Of a DNA stretch of 64,000 nt, positions 1 to 12,791 are shown in pieces. The position numbers were made by a program, and so were the translations under genes. A model generated the notes under the pieces. That model was not told the DNA's origin. It saw nothing but the letters and a program-made list of their open reading frames with translations, and searched no databases. How positions within the stretch are numbered: the stretch's first letter is position 1; every line of letters begins with the position of its first letter. The stretch comes from Polytrichum commune (lineage: Eukaryota > Streptophyta > Polytrichopsida > Polytrichales > Polytrichaceae). The stretch spans positions 28,073,501-28,137,500 of the forward strand of contig OX485805.1 of assembly GCA_950295325.1 (NCBI GenBank), read 5' to 3'.

Positions 1-688
1 AATTCCATTGCCCCATCGTCAACGTCGACAAGTTGTGGTCGCTGGTCCCCGAGGCCGTGAGGGCCAAGGTCGACGGAGACAAGTCCGCCCCACTTCTGGA
101 CGTGACACAGCATGGTTTCTTCAAGGTGAATTTCCCCGCTCAATGGCTAGACCTTTCGTTTGCACATTTCGTGTTGTGAATGTTTTCGAAGCTGTATGGG
201 ACCGAAGGCAAAATGCGCGATGAGATGAGAATTGGCAGGTTCACTTAAAAACAGAGCTTGGAAAGATGTTCTTCTTTGATAGTGTCTCAGGAATTGGAAC
301 AAAGAATTACAACATTGACCTGTCGTTAATTACCCCGAGCGTGCTGGCCGAGGTGATTAGTTAGGATATGCAGAGCAGTGATTGAATACCAGGGGGGTTC
401 CTGTTCGTGCAAGGATAATGTACAGAAGCCTAAATGGAGACTTTCTGCGGAGATTTGATATTAGGGTTTTATTTCGTTGCAATCGTCGTGTTTTGAAGGC
501 TGTTTAGGGTTCGAATCATTTGATATGGTTTCTGTAGAGGGGGAGTCTCCTTCTGACCGATGGTAATGCAGGTTCTTGGTAAGGGCGATCTGCCGACCCA
601 ACCAATGGTAGTGAAGGCGAAATTCTTCTCCAAGCTAGCAGAGAAGAAGATCAAGGAGGCGGGCGGTGCTGTGGTCCTGACCGCTTAG
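1..688 (+). CDS. RPL27A: 60S ribosomal protein L27a (uL15), C-terminal part
   Basis: Structural protein of the large cytosolic ribosomal subunit. The window opens inside an exon read in frame 3 (3-125), containing the family signature [15 protein letters not shown] and ending DVTQHGFFK. An intron (126-571, GT...AG) is followed by a last exon at 572-688 with [11 protein letters not shown], then [20 protein letters not shown] and a stop at 686-688. Both exons are phase 0 at the junction and together give 79 codons of the familiar C-terminal half; the N-terminal half lies left of the window. Two substitutions against the commonest plant form are visible ([10 protein letters not shown] where GKGVLPKQPV is usual). 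The intron carries no recognisable gene. The gene converges on the desiccation protein gene to its right. Confidence 0.95.
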
Positions 689-2623
689 AGCTGTCTGGAT
701 TTGTTCAGATACTGCAGGAGTGTGCAATGATAGAGGCCTTTTGACGTAGGTGAATTGGTGCACCGGGAAGGTTCTGGTGTGGAGATGTGGGATCTTTTTT
801 CTTCTGAAACAATCTCTAATTAACGATTCTTCATTCATCTGTTAGGATTTGTTGGAAGGCGGTTGACGTGTCTTGGTTTCCAATGTACTATACTCGATTT
901 GGTATTAGTCTGGTTGCCGTTGCCTTGCACTACAAGAATTCAGGGTTTTAATTCGTCGTAGAAGGAATGCTTCTTTGGAACCCGGTTCTTTGTCACACCT
1001 CATGGCAGTAGGTATTGCATGGTTAGCTTCTCGTTTCCTTCAGTAGTGTCCACGTATAGTTAAAATTGACACTCGTGGTCATTGAATATCTATACAGACA
1101 GGAATGTAATCCGAGGTTTCAATCAAGTGGATGTAGGCGGTCTGGCAGAGTGGTTAAACTATGTAGTCAGCATTTTACTCAACAACTTGGATGCAGGTGG
1201 CGTTTCCACATGTATGCTTGAGACTGTACAAGTGCAATGTCATCTCATGGTTGGTATGCCTTGAGAAAGAGCAACATGAGGAGTATGACACGATTGATTG
1301 CAAGTTCCTGTCAACAAATATGGAATCATATGAAATCCTGAATAAAGTCATCCTATTGACTGCACTTGCTGAGATAATTAACACATCAAGGACTGAGTTG
1401 CAACTCATTGGCCTGAAAGATTGGGTTCTAAAAAAAATTTGTTCAGACAATTAGAAATCAGAAACCGTTTCTGGTCTTTTACTTAATAATCTAGGGAGAT
1501 GTGTTAGCCTGACTTGAGTGGTAGTCCTAATGCTGTGGGCCACAGTAATTTTTCAGAGCCCATGCTATTTCTCACAATGAAACTAGTGTGGGCCACATTA
1601 AATTCGACCCTCACTAAATGTTTAGGAGAAAATAAGCGTGGGTCGCACTAATTTGTTTCCCTAGAAAACTAATGTGGAGGATTATTTAACTTTGTGCTAC
1701 TTTTGTGCATTAACTAAAAAATAAACGTGTTGGTCAAATGTCTTCATGAAGACTTAGGGAAAGACCCTGATCTTGGACTCACATTAATTCTGCCTAGATG
1801 TGAAAATTAGTGTAGGCAACGCTAATTAATTGTATGCTTATTTCACTCACACTAATAGGACTATTCAGTGTAGTTGTTTTATGGCCACAGGGAAGTTCAA
1901 AATCTTTTCAAAATTGTCTTTTTCAAGAATATTTCAGGGAGGATTCGGAGGAATAGCTGGGATGTTTTGTTTATGATTTATGTCTGAGGACTTATGACAA
2001 CACTGAATTCTAACCAATTTAAAACATTTGGTGTCAACCAGATGTATTCTTTACTACCATTCTGACAATATGTCAAAATTTTCATTCAAGGTTTAACATC
2101 AACAGTCAACTTCAAACATTCAGGTTTAACATTAGCAGTCACAGAGCAATTACATTGATAGACACCACTAGGAAGCCAAATCATTTTCAGAGTGCGCATC
2201 AGCAAGTTCACTTGTATGCTATGTTTGGCTGTTCTCTACTTACTAGCCTTTTCTGTCTCATCCCCGCTGCAAGTTCAATTGTAGGTTGTCAAAACCGCGT
2301 TGGAGGTAATTGTCCTCGTAGTTTTGTACAGCTTAAACTACACTTCAGTTTCTTACAATCATGTGGTCAGGAAAACTTTCAGACATTATATTTGTCACGG
2401 CAGGGTCAAGTAGCACAAGAAGCAAAATGGATTAAACGTATGTGAACTGATCGATGTCTGCGATCTTACAACATTATCTCTCAAGAGTCGTCAAAACTGT
2501 AGCTTTGAATGAGTTACAAGGGTGACTTACAATATCCAGGTTCATCAACGATTATATAATAACAACTACATACAAAATCAAAATCAAGATTTAAGTATGA
2601 TCATTCTTTGTGCTGCATTGCAT
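689..2623. other. Spacer between convergent L27a and PCC13-62 genes
   Basis: About 1.9 kb, AT-rich, holding the 3' flank of both convergent genes. No open frame here resembles a known protein. Around 1520-1720 short blocks with GTGGGCCACA/GTGGGTCGCACTAA cores recur a few times about 60-70 bases apart, like a decayed tandem or transposon remnant, but I cannot classify it. Confidence 0.5.
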
Positions 2624-4970
2624 CTAGTGATGGAGGTAGCTTTGAGCGATGACACCGTTTCCGCCCTTGGGGTAGAAGCCTCCGGGTATGCTCGGACTTC
2701 CGGACCCGTAAACAGTCTCCAGTACTTGCACACCCGTGCGAGCATACGAAATCGAGTCTTTGTCAGCAGACAAGATGTTGCCTGTCACTTTCATTTCAGC
2801 TCCAAGCTCCTTGGGCACGATGAGGCCCTCGTCCACAAACGCGTGGGACAAGTTGTTCCGCAAGCCCGAGATGGCGTCTGTGAATTCGGCCACCGTGTAT
2901 GGGTAAGGCCACACCTTCCAGTCCTTGTATTTGTAAAGCTCGGTGCGGATGACTGCGTCCTGCCCAGCTTCAACTCCCAGCAGCTTCGCCACCAACTGCA
3001 CAAACATAGCATGCTACCTCAGAAGAGGAAAAACACTTGATTTTTATAAAGTCTCATTGTTCATTGGTTGCATTCTTAATTAAGAGGTAGACTATTTCAA
3101 ACAGTTGTAATCAGGGCAAATTGGTAAACCTGGATACCTCAAACTGCGATCTTCATTCTTCCGTGCATCACTGTATCTATTACAAAATATCATAGTGCTT
3201 ATGCAACGCTCAGAAAGAATAAAGTCGATGGTTAACCTAATCGTCTCGCCGACATACTTTTTACCGGTGGAATCAGATGTGCTAGTAACAGACATGCGAT
3301 TAGAAAGTTACAAAGGATCTTAACATTTGTGTCAATACACAGTACAATGGTTTAAAAAAATCCAACAAATGTTTATAAGATACATATATAGTTATATCAG
3401 GCTCCCAATAACTTAACCTGCATAGATGGTGGCTCTCAATGTCCTCTTCCTTAACCACCTTGGGTCCGCCTGTTGGTTGTCTTTCAAGAGTCCACCTCCC
3501 GAAAGGAATGCATAATTTATACCTTACTATACATCATGATCAAAGTCAGGAGAAGGGACTCCCATTCACCGATGTTATTTTATGCTTTGTTCTACCAATC
3601 GATACGCGAATAGTGAGAGTTACACTATATTTATATTCAACTGCAAGTGCGCGCGCAGTGAGTTGTGGCATTGGTTAACTGCTTACCGACTTGGCTCCCA
3701 CACCCTCGAGGAGGGGGATGGTCCCCACGTATCCGGTCAGGCCTACATAAGGAATGGTGTAGATGGAGATCAAGTAGTTCAAGCTGTTGGCGTAAGGGTT
3801 GAAGGGGGGGTTCAGCTTTTTGCCGAACGCCTTGTCGATGGTGTTCGCCCAGTTCGTCGTGCTCAAATCCAGCTGGGGCCTTCCGAAAGCATACTTACCC
3901 AACTTGGACTTGATTGCTCTGTACACACATCAGCCCATGGCAATTGATTTTCAGAAATCCTCAATTGATCTAAATTCCCCCATTTGATACTTAGAAAACC
4001 TGTCTTACACTGCAATGGAGAAAAAGCATTCGAATACACTACTAGACTCGTATTCTGAGCACAAACGTACCTATTCGCTCATAGCAACAGAACAGAAACT
4101 AATTTGTGACGTTTTTTGAAAACACGTTTCAGGAATTTGAAGTATCCTCAAAAGAGGTCCAATGTTACAAACCCATCACAAAAGGCAACAACTCCTCAAA
4201 AACCATGTTGCCAACATCCACCCCCCCCCCTTGTAAGTTGCATGTATACATACTTCTTCGCTGCAATACTTATTATCCAACAGTTTGGAGGATTTTTTGG
4301 TTTCCTCAAAACCGGCGTATTTACAACTGTCAACAACCATCTCGTACTCCCAACCACAAACCCATCAATTAAACAAAGGCTCAAAACGATCGTAAATTCT
4401 GTTGCAAACACCCCCTTTGTGGTAATTACGTCCACTTCCATGCCAGCATAGCCCTGCGTACAGTACGTTGTTGCAATGCAACTCCAATGTATTACAACTT
4501 CTTGCGACAAACATTTATGCAACAATACCAGTCGAGTCTCTCTCGTTTCGGCCTTGCAATGATGCCCTTGGATTACGCCATTCAAAAATGACATAATGCA
4601 CACAAGAATGTGACGCATGATATCAAGGTGTAGGAATCACTGAGTAGTACCGAAGGTGGCCGACCTCCTGAAGGCCCAGCTGCTGCACGACATCGTTGTA
4701 GTAAGGGGATAAGTTGGCCTTCTTGGGGCCAGTGGGCGGCGGGCCTCCCCCAACAAGGTAAGGCGCAAGCTTGTCCAGCCCATACCCGTAGGCGGCCCAC
4801 AAGAAGTACTCAGCCTCGAAGTACTCCAGGTTCAAGGCTACTTGAATGTTCTCGAAGTCCGACACGGTGAAGTTCGGAGTGGTAGCCGCACAACTGTAAT
4901 CAGGCACCTGCAGCAATCCCAGCAGAATCAAAACAGCTGCTAAAGCAGCTCCTGCAGAGGAATTCACCAT
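2624..4970 (-). CDS. Desiccation-related protein PCC13-62-like (ferritin-like domain)
   Basis: Secreted or cell-wall protein of the PCC13-62 family, known from resurrection plants to accumulate on drying; the molecular activity is not established. Three exons on the minus strand: 4970-4651, 3918-3687 and 2995-2624, giving 307 residues against about 313 in the founding member. Residues 1-30 are a signal peptide (MVNSS, then a run of Ala/Leu/Ile/Val ending near SCAAT). The mature part starts with DFENIQVALNLEYFEAEYFL, the first helix of the ferritin-like fold, followed by QEVGHLRAIKSKLGK across the exon 1-2 junction and a C-terminal SIPGGFYPKGGNGVI segment typical of the family. Junction phases (2, 0) fit exactly. 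The ATG at 4970 is chosen because the upstream in-frame extension has only a GTG. A TATA-like box lies about 95 bases upstream. Confidence 0.95.
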
Positions 4971-5060
4971 CTTTCTTGTTCTCAACACTGCTGCAACAAC
5001 TACTGGATTCGGGTATCGACAGAGATACGTAGCTGTGAGTCGACAGAGAGCAGATAAGTC

Positions 5061-5070
5061 GTTATATATA
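5061..5070 (-). promoter_or_regulatory. TATA box of the PCC13-62-like gene
   Basis: On the minus strand the sequence reads TATATATAAC, 91-100 bases before the ATG at 4970. Position and composition fit a core promoter with a short 5' leader. No transcript start can be seen directly. Confidence 0.6.
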
Positions 5071-5099
5071 GGTTGGATGGATCACTTGTCTCAAACAAA

Positions 5100-8000
5100 A
5101 ACAACATCGGAAAAACAATAAAAACCAAAAAGGGGATATGCTAAAGGGTGTCTGGAATGATGTTGTGAATGGCATGCGTGAAGGATTATAAAGGCGGCGG
5201 AGTATGACTAGTCGTGGGTGCAGGCATGGTGTCCGGGTGTCGTGGCCAGCCGATGCGTGACGATGAAGAATTGGGGCTTTTTAAGTTTGCAGAAAGTTGC
5301 ACTTCTCAAGTGCTGTGGACTGCCGCTTCGGAATTGGAAACCTAGCTATTCATTGCCGCTGAGTTGCTGGCCATGATTTGATCATGAGCAAGAGAGATTA
5401 AATCAGCGATTTGGAAGAATTAGCTTAGCGAGGAGCCATGGTGCGCAGGTGTACTCCATGCATGTGTTCGAGCATGTGCAAGATGGCGGTGATGGTGATG
5501 ATGAGGGTGGTGGTGCAGGGTTCAGACCTTTTATAAATTTCTTGGTGCGCCATGAGCTGGCCGCCCCGCGGGTAGTATTACGCAGTAATGTGCAGTTATC
5601 AGGATTTCTGGTGGGTTGATTGATCGGGCGGGATAGCAATGAATGCAGGAATTGTTGAATGTCAATCAAGTGGGTGATTGCAGGAGTGAAAATGTAGGGC
5701 CCCACAGCCTGTGGGGGCTTAGATTTCTGCATGCCCCGCGGAAAATGGCCACCGTGTGCCGGCCGGATGTTCCATGTTTGTTGTCACTTGATTATCTGGC
5801 AATCTGTATACGATCGGCGGAGAAAAGCTTCCCTCGCTTTTGGTTTGGGTTGATGCACTAAGTTAAGTGCTGGAGTGATCTGGAGATGCATTTTAGTAAT
5901 CTGCAGGCTGCTCAATATGCCCACCACGTAACCAAAGACCACACTCACAACGCCGCAACTCTTGCCCAAAAACAACTCCAGGAACTGGTTCTGAACCACT
6001 GAGCGAATGAATGTAAGCGCATGTTTTGCACTAAAGGCATTAGGCCATGTCTCTTAACCCCTAGCTTACCTGCCCAAGAAGCCAAAAAGTGTTTGCTTTC
6101 AAACATATATTATTTCTCAAGGCAAACCTTTTTCCTTCTCTTGGTTTCTTTCTTGCACCACGATATATTAAAGTTCTACACCATCTAGAGCAAACCGATT
6201 GAAATTATGTATCAATGAGTCTAAGATATGGACCTTGGAGTGGTTGGAACCCTTAATTTCTCTTTGTTACAATATTGGCTATTTTGGGAAAGTAACAATA
6301 TTAGTGACATGAGTATTTTTGGTTTTTTTCCATCAAATTATGCAACTCATGGTTTTAGCCAAACGTATCAAAGATCAAATGCTTTTCACACGTCTTGGGA
6401 AAATGCTTGTAAAAATGAATTGGTGGAGACCAAGGTCCATAACATTAAGTACGTAGCAAGCCTAGATTGACCTTCTCAAAAGAGCATCAACTCGGCACTT
6501 GCCGATTTGATGCTCTTTCAAGAGCAAAGGCAACACTAAGTTTGAGTTTTACTTAAGCTATTTTTAATTTGTTTGAGTAGTTACTTTCAATGCTTAGAAT
6601 TAATTATGTCGGTTTCTAGGACAAAACTAAAGCCAAGTGGTGGTAAAGGTTCTAATCTAGGCTAAATTACAATCTAAACAAATCTAAATAGCTATAAAGC
6701 AACGAGTAAGTTGGTGAGATCAAAAAGGTAGTTGCACTTTTTGGAAAAGTCTTCTGACACCCGCATTGGAAACCTCTTTGATACCTTTTTAAAGCTTCTA
6801 TATTTGATTAATTATTCATTCATTCACCCTTGCTTTGCAATCTTTTCCCTTCTTGTTGAGGTAAATTGGTGAGTACTCAAAAGGTACCCTCCTAGCATTG
6901 CTACTTAATGTTATGTCAAAGATCCATATTCCATTGGATGGATGTGATTTAAAATTAACTCTCTAAAACTTTCTCTTGTATGCCAACACAAAATAAAGTT
7001 TCTATTTCATACTTTATAGTTCATCTTTGATTCAAGCTAAAACCCCAGGCTTTTAGGATGACCATGTTCCTTTTTTTTTCCTATTTTGGACGAGAGCATA
7101 GAGAAGTCTATGAGTTCTTATGGAGGTGCAAGCCCTTAGTGTATATCCAAATTTCACCACACATTCTGTCAAGACTAGTACCTTCAAGAGTTGTTCCCAA
7201 AAACCCCCTTACAATTGTGGCCAACATTATCTAGACTTGCCATGTGGGATTCCATGCAGATTTTTCATCCATTGAGAATGTTATGGGTTGTAATCCAAAA
7301 CTGCCCTCATGTAAACCTAAAGCAAGGGTCCGTGACATTCTCAACCAGTGAGAATTTCAAGGATTCTCAACAACCATGGCCTAATGATTTTTTGTGTGTA
7401 AACATGCCCTAAGGTAGACATCTCTTCAATGGTTGTGTTTTTCCTTCTTGGCTATGAAAATACGGCCTTGATTTGTGAATTCAAAATTTTGGTTGATCCG
7501 CAAAGGTGGTTGGAGAAGCCATGTTCAATTGCGAAGGAATTTGGAGCTTGACTAGAATTGATGTTAGTTTTCACACGTGATAGCAAGGGAGCCACAGCTC
7601 CGTCACATAGCCCCCCATTGCCCCCCCCCCCCCTCACCTTCCAAATTATATGGAAGATTGAGTCTAGAATGGTTTAATTTGTTTTTTAACACGTAGTCCA
7701 TTCTCTTTTAACACGTACTGTCTTTTTGGTGTTTGTTTTTAGGAATTAGATCCACACCCAACACACATTGGTCACTTACATACAAGTGTCTATGTAAAAG
7801 AGTAAGAGATGGAATTGGGCATGCTAACCTAAATATTAAATTTAATAAATTGATGACTTGGTATGATTTCACAAAGAGGAGCAACATGCTTGGAAAGAGA
7901 GGTCCACTTAGAGGAGTCCATTGATAGCATTTGATGAATCTATCATTGTGTTTGATTTATAGAAAGGATTTACACTTTCAGATGTTGTTTTTAAGACTTA

Positions 8001-11000
8001 CTATAGAAATGAGGCTAGTTCATCATTGGAATGATGAAACATTTATTTCTTTGGATTAAACATCCTTGGATTACATTACAAGTCCAATAGTGTATTGAAA
8101 ATAGGCAATCTCATGTTGAAAAAACTTAGAAATAACATGACATTTCATGTCGATTATTGCTCCTATCTCAAAGATTTAAATATATCAAAAATCCCATTTT
8201 TTATGTTTCCAAGATTTTACATATTCACATATTATTAGTTATTGGCAAACAAAGGACGTTTTTGTGGTTACATGCAATTTGTCTAGAAATCAGGTGTCAA
8301 CATCTAGACCCCCTATATTTATATAACTTGTTTAGTGCACCTTAAATTTGTGGAAAAACTTACGTGTTATGATCGCAACCACTGTGAAGACATGTGGCCA
8401 TCTCATTGGACAAGTTAGGACATTTTGGGAGCAACATTCATAAGCCATTGCATTATGTTTGTGCAACTTTTGTCAATATACTATTTAGTAGCCAAGAGCA
8501 AGTGGTGGCAATTGCCTACAAATCCAAAAGAAATTAAACTTGATTTTTTTTTGGCACCTCATGTGAGGAATAGGAACGGTTGTTGACTCAAATGTGCTAT
8601 CTTATTACCTATTGAAGTAGCTCAATGTAGCATCCTCACCGGATCTATGACCACAATCTATGAGCACTCAAACAAAGGAGGGAGGAGGGGACGGAAGATG
8701 GTGTCATATTCTAGAGGGCATATCTAGGACCTCCAAGGATCTCTTTATTTATGTGGTCATAAGTTCATTGTTGGTGTTCGGTTGACCACCTTGTGAAACA
8801 TGAAAATCTTTGGTTAGGTTGGATGTCACACTCGAAGCCATTGGCTTAGACCAACTATTACATGTGTGCAACTTGGTGACATAATAAATTCCTCAAAAAA
8901 ATGAGCTACACAATAGCACAATTTTGACCTATAATAATGCAAAGCTTTTGAAATAACATAACACCCTTAAAGATTGGTACAAAGTTCACCTTCTTATTTG
9001 GTACATATCAATGCCTAGTACATGCTAGAGAGGAGGTAGCTATGTCGCGTTCCTCTTTTGCACAAAATGAGTACAATCATGTATGCACATGAGTCAATCA
9101 CTTGCATTGTGAGCTTCCAACTTTATACATTACAAAATCTTTACAACTTAACATCAACAACAATATTGTGATTGCCTATGAGCTTGAACCACCCAACCAC
9201 AGGAGAGAGACTAAAAGATCCTCTCTTTGTCCCCAAACTTCCTTCTATGGCAAAGGCACTACTTTTACTTTCTATTTCTCATATAGTAAATTTCTTCTAT
9301 CCATAGTTCTATTCTTGGTTCTTTTATGAATCTTCTATTTTTGGTTCAATCACAATCATCTAGTTGAAAATATCTAATTCCAACTTGATTCATTCATCCA
9401 TTTGTCTACTTGGAACTATCTAATTTTAGATATCTATATTCATTTATTCATTGAGAGTTGTCTAGGTCCGATGAATAACATCCATCTGTTGGGAGTTGTG
9501 TGGTTTTGATTCATATCTTCTAGTTGGGGTTCTCTAACTCCAACACTAATTAAGATCTTCCAAAACGAGGTGTCTAACTCCCATACACAATTCCTTCATG
9601 GGTTGTCTAGTCCTTGTGCATCATTCTTTCTTGGGTAGTTTGACATATTTCTTCCTTTGGAGTTGTCTGACTTTAAACACCATATGCTCACATCCTAAGT
9701 ACAATAGAATATGGTTAGCCTCTCTTTCTTGCATGATCAACCAATAAACCTCTTAATCAAGGTATATCACAATCTGGTAATAAACAACATGTAATTCACT
9801 AAACCTATGTGTCTCATCTACATTTGTGAACACCCTACTTTTAAAAGGGCTGAGACTTGGTTGGTTGGTGAACATCTCCCATCTATCAAGTTAGAATGAA
9901 CTTGAAAATTTACACAGATGCACCCATTTGACAATCGATCCCATAATCTTCGCAAAGGGAAGTTTAGGTCAATTGGAGAATGTTACAAGTTTGGCGATCA
10001 TCTTGGGTCCTGCATAGTAACATCAAAGAAGAAGAAACTTGAAAATAAAGTTAACACAAGAAGTCTTGAAAATCCCTTGGTAAGCGTGGCTGAGTTAACA
10101 GACCTACAATGAAAAATGCATTGAAATTCGACATTTACGAGTTGGGAACAAGAAAGAATGAAAATCTTTGCACATGAAAGGGAATTGCCTTTGCACTTGC
10201 ATTGCCCAAAGTGGTATATAAGCTTACATGAAATACACTGCGACTGACACTTGGAATAACCACCATTATGTTTTGACGCCACTTACATGGCACACGCCAC
10301 AGCCTCAGTACAAGCTTGTCGCCATGAAATAATTTTGGTAATAATAAGTAGTGTACGAGGCTCCGAAGTCCCCAATTTCCACACTGATGGGGCCTGGCAG
10401 TGGCATTCATGTCTCCTGCTTTCCTAGTAGTGTCCTATTTTCATGTCTTCCGAGTGTAGGGAATTGGGAAGGCAAGGACCGTATAGTAAGAGGTGGGTAA
10501 ACGATTGCAATGATTCATAGTACATTGATGATCTCAACTAGGGCGTGTTCCTATTTGGAGTTACACATTGCTATAACTATTTAATGAGGATGCATTATAT
10601 ACCAAGCAAAGTCACTTATGTTCTACAATGTCCTGAATAACCTGTTGAACTTTTATTGGTAAAAGTTGAACTCCTGAGTGAGACGTCATTGCACTGTGAA
10701 ACTCGGAATAGGAACATGCACTATTCGGGATAATCAATGTAGCTGGTCTAAAGGGATTATCTTCACTTTAGATTAAAATAGTTTATACAATGACCATAAT
10801 ATTACCGAGTTAGCACTAGGCCGTTGCACCATGAGGTCAAGAGTTTTCCGGGTATAATGTTCCTTTTATGTTTGGGGTTCCCTTGCAAAGAAATAGTAGT
10901 CGGTATGAGTGTTGTTCATTTTGCCACAATAAATTGACATCTAGTATATATCCAACTTGCTTCATTGGTCTAGGAATTTTGGGGTGTCAACCTTTCTCAT

Positions 11001-11021
11001 ATACAAGATGTGAGTATATTT
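5100..11021. other. Gene-poor spacer
   Basis: About 5.9 kb of AT-rich DNA with only short unconvincing open frames. I see no recognisable reverse transcriptase, integrase, transposase or plant gene. A 12-base C run sits at 7621-7632. A stretch of about 60 bases at 7867-7930 recurs in diverged form at 28803-28870 (shared core GAGGAGCAACATGCTT), so part of this spacer is dispersed repeat. Confidence 0.5.
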
Positions 11022-11841
11022 GGACTTATGCATGACTCTTCGACAAATCCAACCGCCAAAATGACGTACACTAGATTGCAAACTACACAAATATGATGGT
11101 TGGCAAACATGGAATACAAACATTCGAAGTTGTGGTTGTTATGTTGTTGCTTTTGCTATTGATGTTTGATGGTTTTGTCCCCACAAGCGCACGTCCCTTA
11201 TTATTTTTGGACAAGTGGTTTGTCCAAATATACTTAAATGTCAGCTAAAACATGGATCACCATATTCGGTAATCGGAGATTTTTTCATGATTTTGAGACT
11301 ATTTAAGGACATAGTTTTTTCAAATAAAGAACAAGAAAAACGCAAAAATATATTCAATGTGACTTAATAAAGTGATTTGCATGGGCAACACTAACCAATT
11401 TGGCACAAATTCATGTCATCACAATAAGAGATTGAATTAGATATTAAACCATTTGCATTTATTTTGAGACTTTCCAAAGTCTCTAATTAACGAATATAGT
11501 GATATGGCATTGCTAGAGAACGTTGCCGGGGGCCCACATGGTAAACCGCACTAGGACAACAAACTGTGGGCAAACATGTGGTTGACCTTATCCTTTAAAT
11601 TCCCTCGATATTGTGATAACTGACATGTAAGTATATTTGGACAAATCATTTGTTTAAAAATAATAAGGGATGTGCATTTGTGGGGACAAAACTACTAAGC
11701 GACAATAGCAAAAGCAACAACACAACAACTGCAACTTTGGATATTTGTATTCCATTTTTGCCAACCACCATATGTGTAGTTTTGTGACCTAGTGTACGTC
11801 ATATTGGCGGTTGGAGTTGTCCAAGAGTCATGCATAAGTCC
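11022..11841. repeat. Long inverted repeat (two arms of about 224 bp)
   Basis: The left arm 11022-11245 reads, as reverse complement, into the right arm 11617-11841. Both outer ends start GGACTTATGCATGACTC, and landmarks such as GACGTACACTAG, TGGTTGGCAAA and CCCTTATTATTTTT occur in the same order in each arm. The 371-bp spacer has no open frame of note. This is the shape of a non-autonomous DNA transposon with long terminal inverted repeats (MULE or fold-back type). No convincing target-site duplication was found. A transcript across it would fold into a hairpin of more than 200 bp. Confidence 0.8.
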
Positions 11842-12643
11842 GCATGTATTGAAATCCTAGTTCGACTTCTTCCAAGAACTTTGTTGTTGTGCCTCATATG
11901 TGGCTTCTATTGGTTTTCTTTCACCATGCATTTGTGACAATATAGTTATATGTTTGCATTATGTTTTTGTTTGTTATCACACAACGTGTGCATGATTCTG
12001 GACTATCTAAAACTTTATGATTACCTAAATACCAGTTATAATATGTGTCTGCCCATGCAAATGAACTGACCAAATGCTTGGAAAATGTTAAGTTAAGTTC
12101 CATTTATTGATGTTAATGGAGTGCATCTTAAAGATATGTTGTTGCCATGTGTGACATGCCACTGTCCTAGTCCTAACAAAATACTCACTTCACGTCCTCT
12201 GGGTCCACTCTCGCTAGAGATGGGGTCTACAACAACATGTCTAGTGTGTTTTGTAAATACTAAACCTTGAGATGTTTGTATATCAAAACTACCTATATGG
12301 TTGAAATAAAATAAATATTAGATTTTTAATGTAGTCAGATGTTATTATCACATTCATTCAGACCTTTTTGAAAAGAAAAGAAAACCCATCAATATATTTT
12401 TACATTGACATGCGATGTCCATTCGCCATCTCCTATCCATGGTTGCATGGACTTGGGACATGGACGGTTTAATGCCTACAACCAACAAGTGGACCAACTA
12501 TTAGTAGGTTAATATTTATTTGACGTTATTCTACTTTATTCTCAAGCTCTTGAGCTTCCCACTCGGAAATTAAGTTTTGACACTCACAACGTTCAACTAG
12601 AAAGCCCTCTATGATTTCCTTGTTCGTTTGGGAAGGTCACAAA
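11842..12643. other. Spacer, no gene seen
   Basis: AT-rich sequence with no convincing coding potential or structured repeat that I can recognise. Confidence 0.4.
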
Positions 12644-12791
12644 CATAACATTATTTAGATCCATAACATTATTTTGTGGGACTGAAAATATTATGTGAAA
12701 TATTCCCCATATTCATACTGAATGAGGAAGAATATTCTGCAAAATATTGTCAGTCCTACAAATCATTGTTATGGATCTGAATAATGTCATG
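12644..12791. mobile_element. Hairpin MITE, about 148 bp
   Basis: Near-perfect inverted halves: the left end CATAACATTATTTAGATCCA and the right end, reverse-complemented, CATGACATTATTCAGATCCA, continue inward through matching GTGGGACTGA...AATATT blocks. It encodes nothing. A shortened relative lies at 56173-56226. The target-site duplication is not clear. Confidence 0.7.

Noticed and set aside
1131-1180. tRNA-like start TGGCAGAGTGGTTAA resembling a Leu/Ser tRNA A box
   Set aside because: No matching acceptor stem, anticodon arm or B box (GGTTCGAATCC type) follows within 90 bases.
5403-5861. Short open frames in the desiccation gene's upstream region
   Set aside because: They overlap on both strands, lack motifs and lie in promoter sequence.
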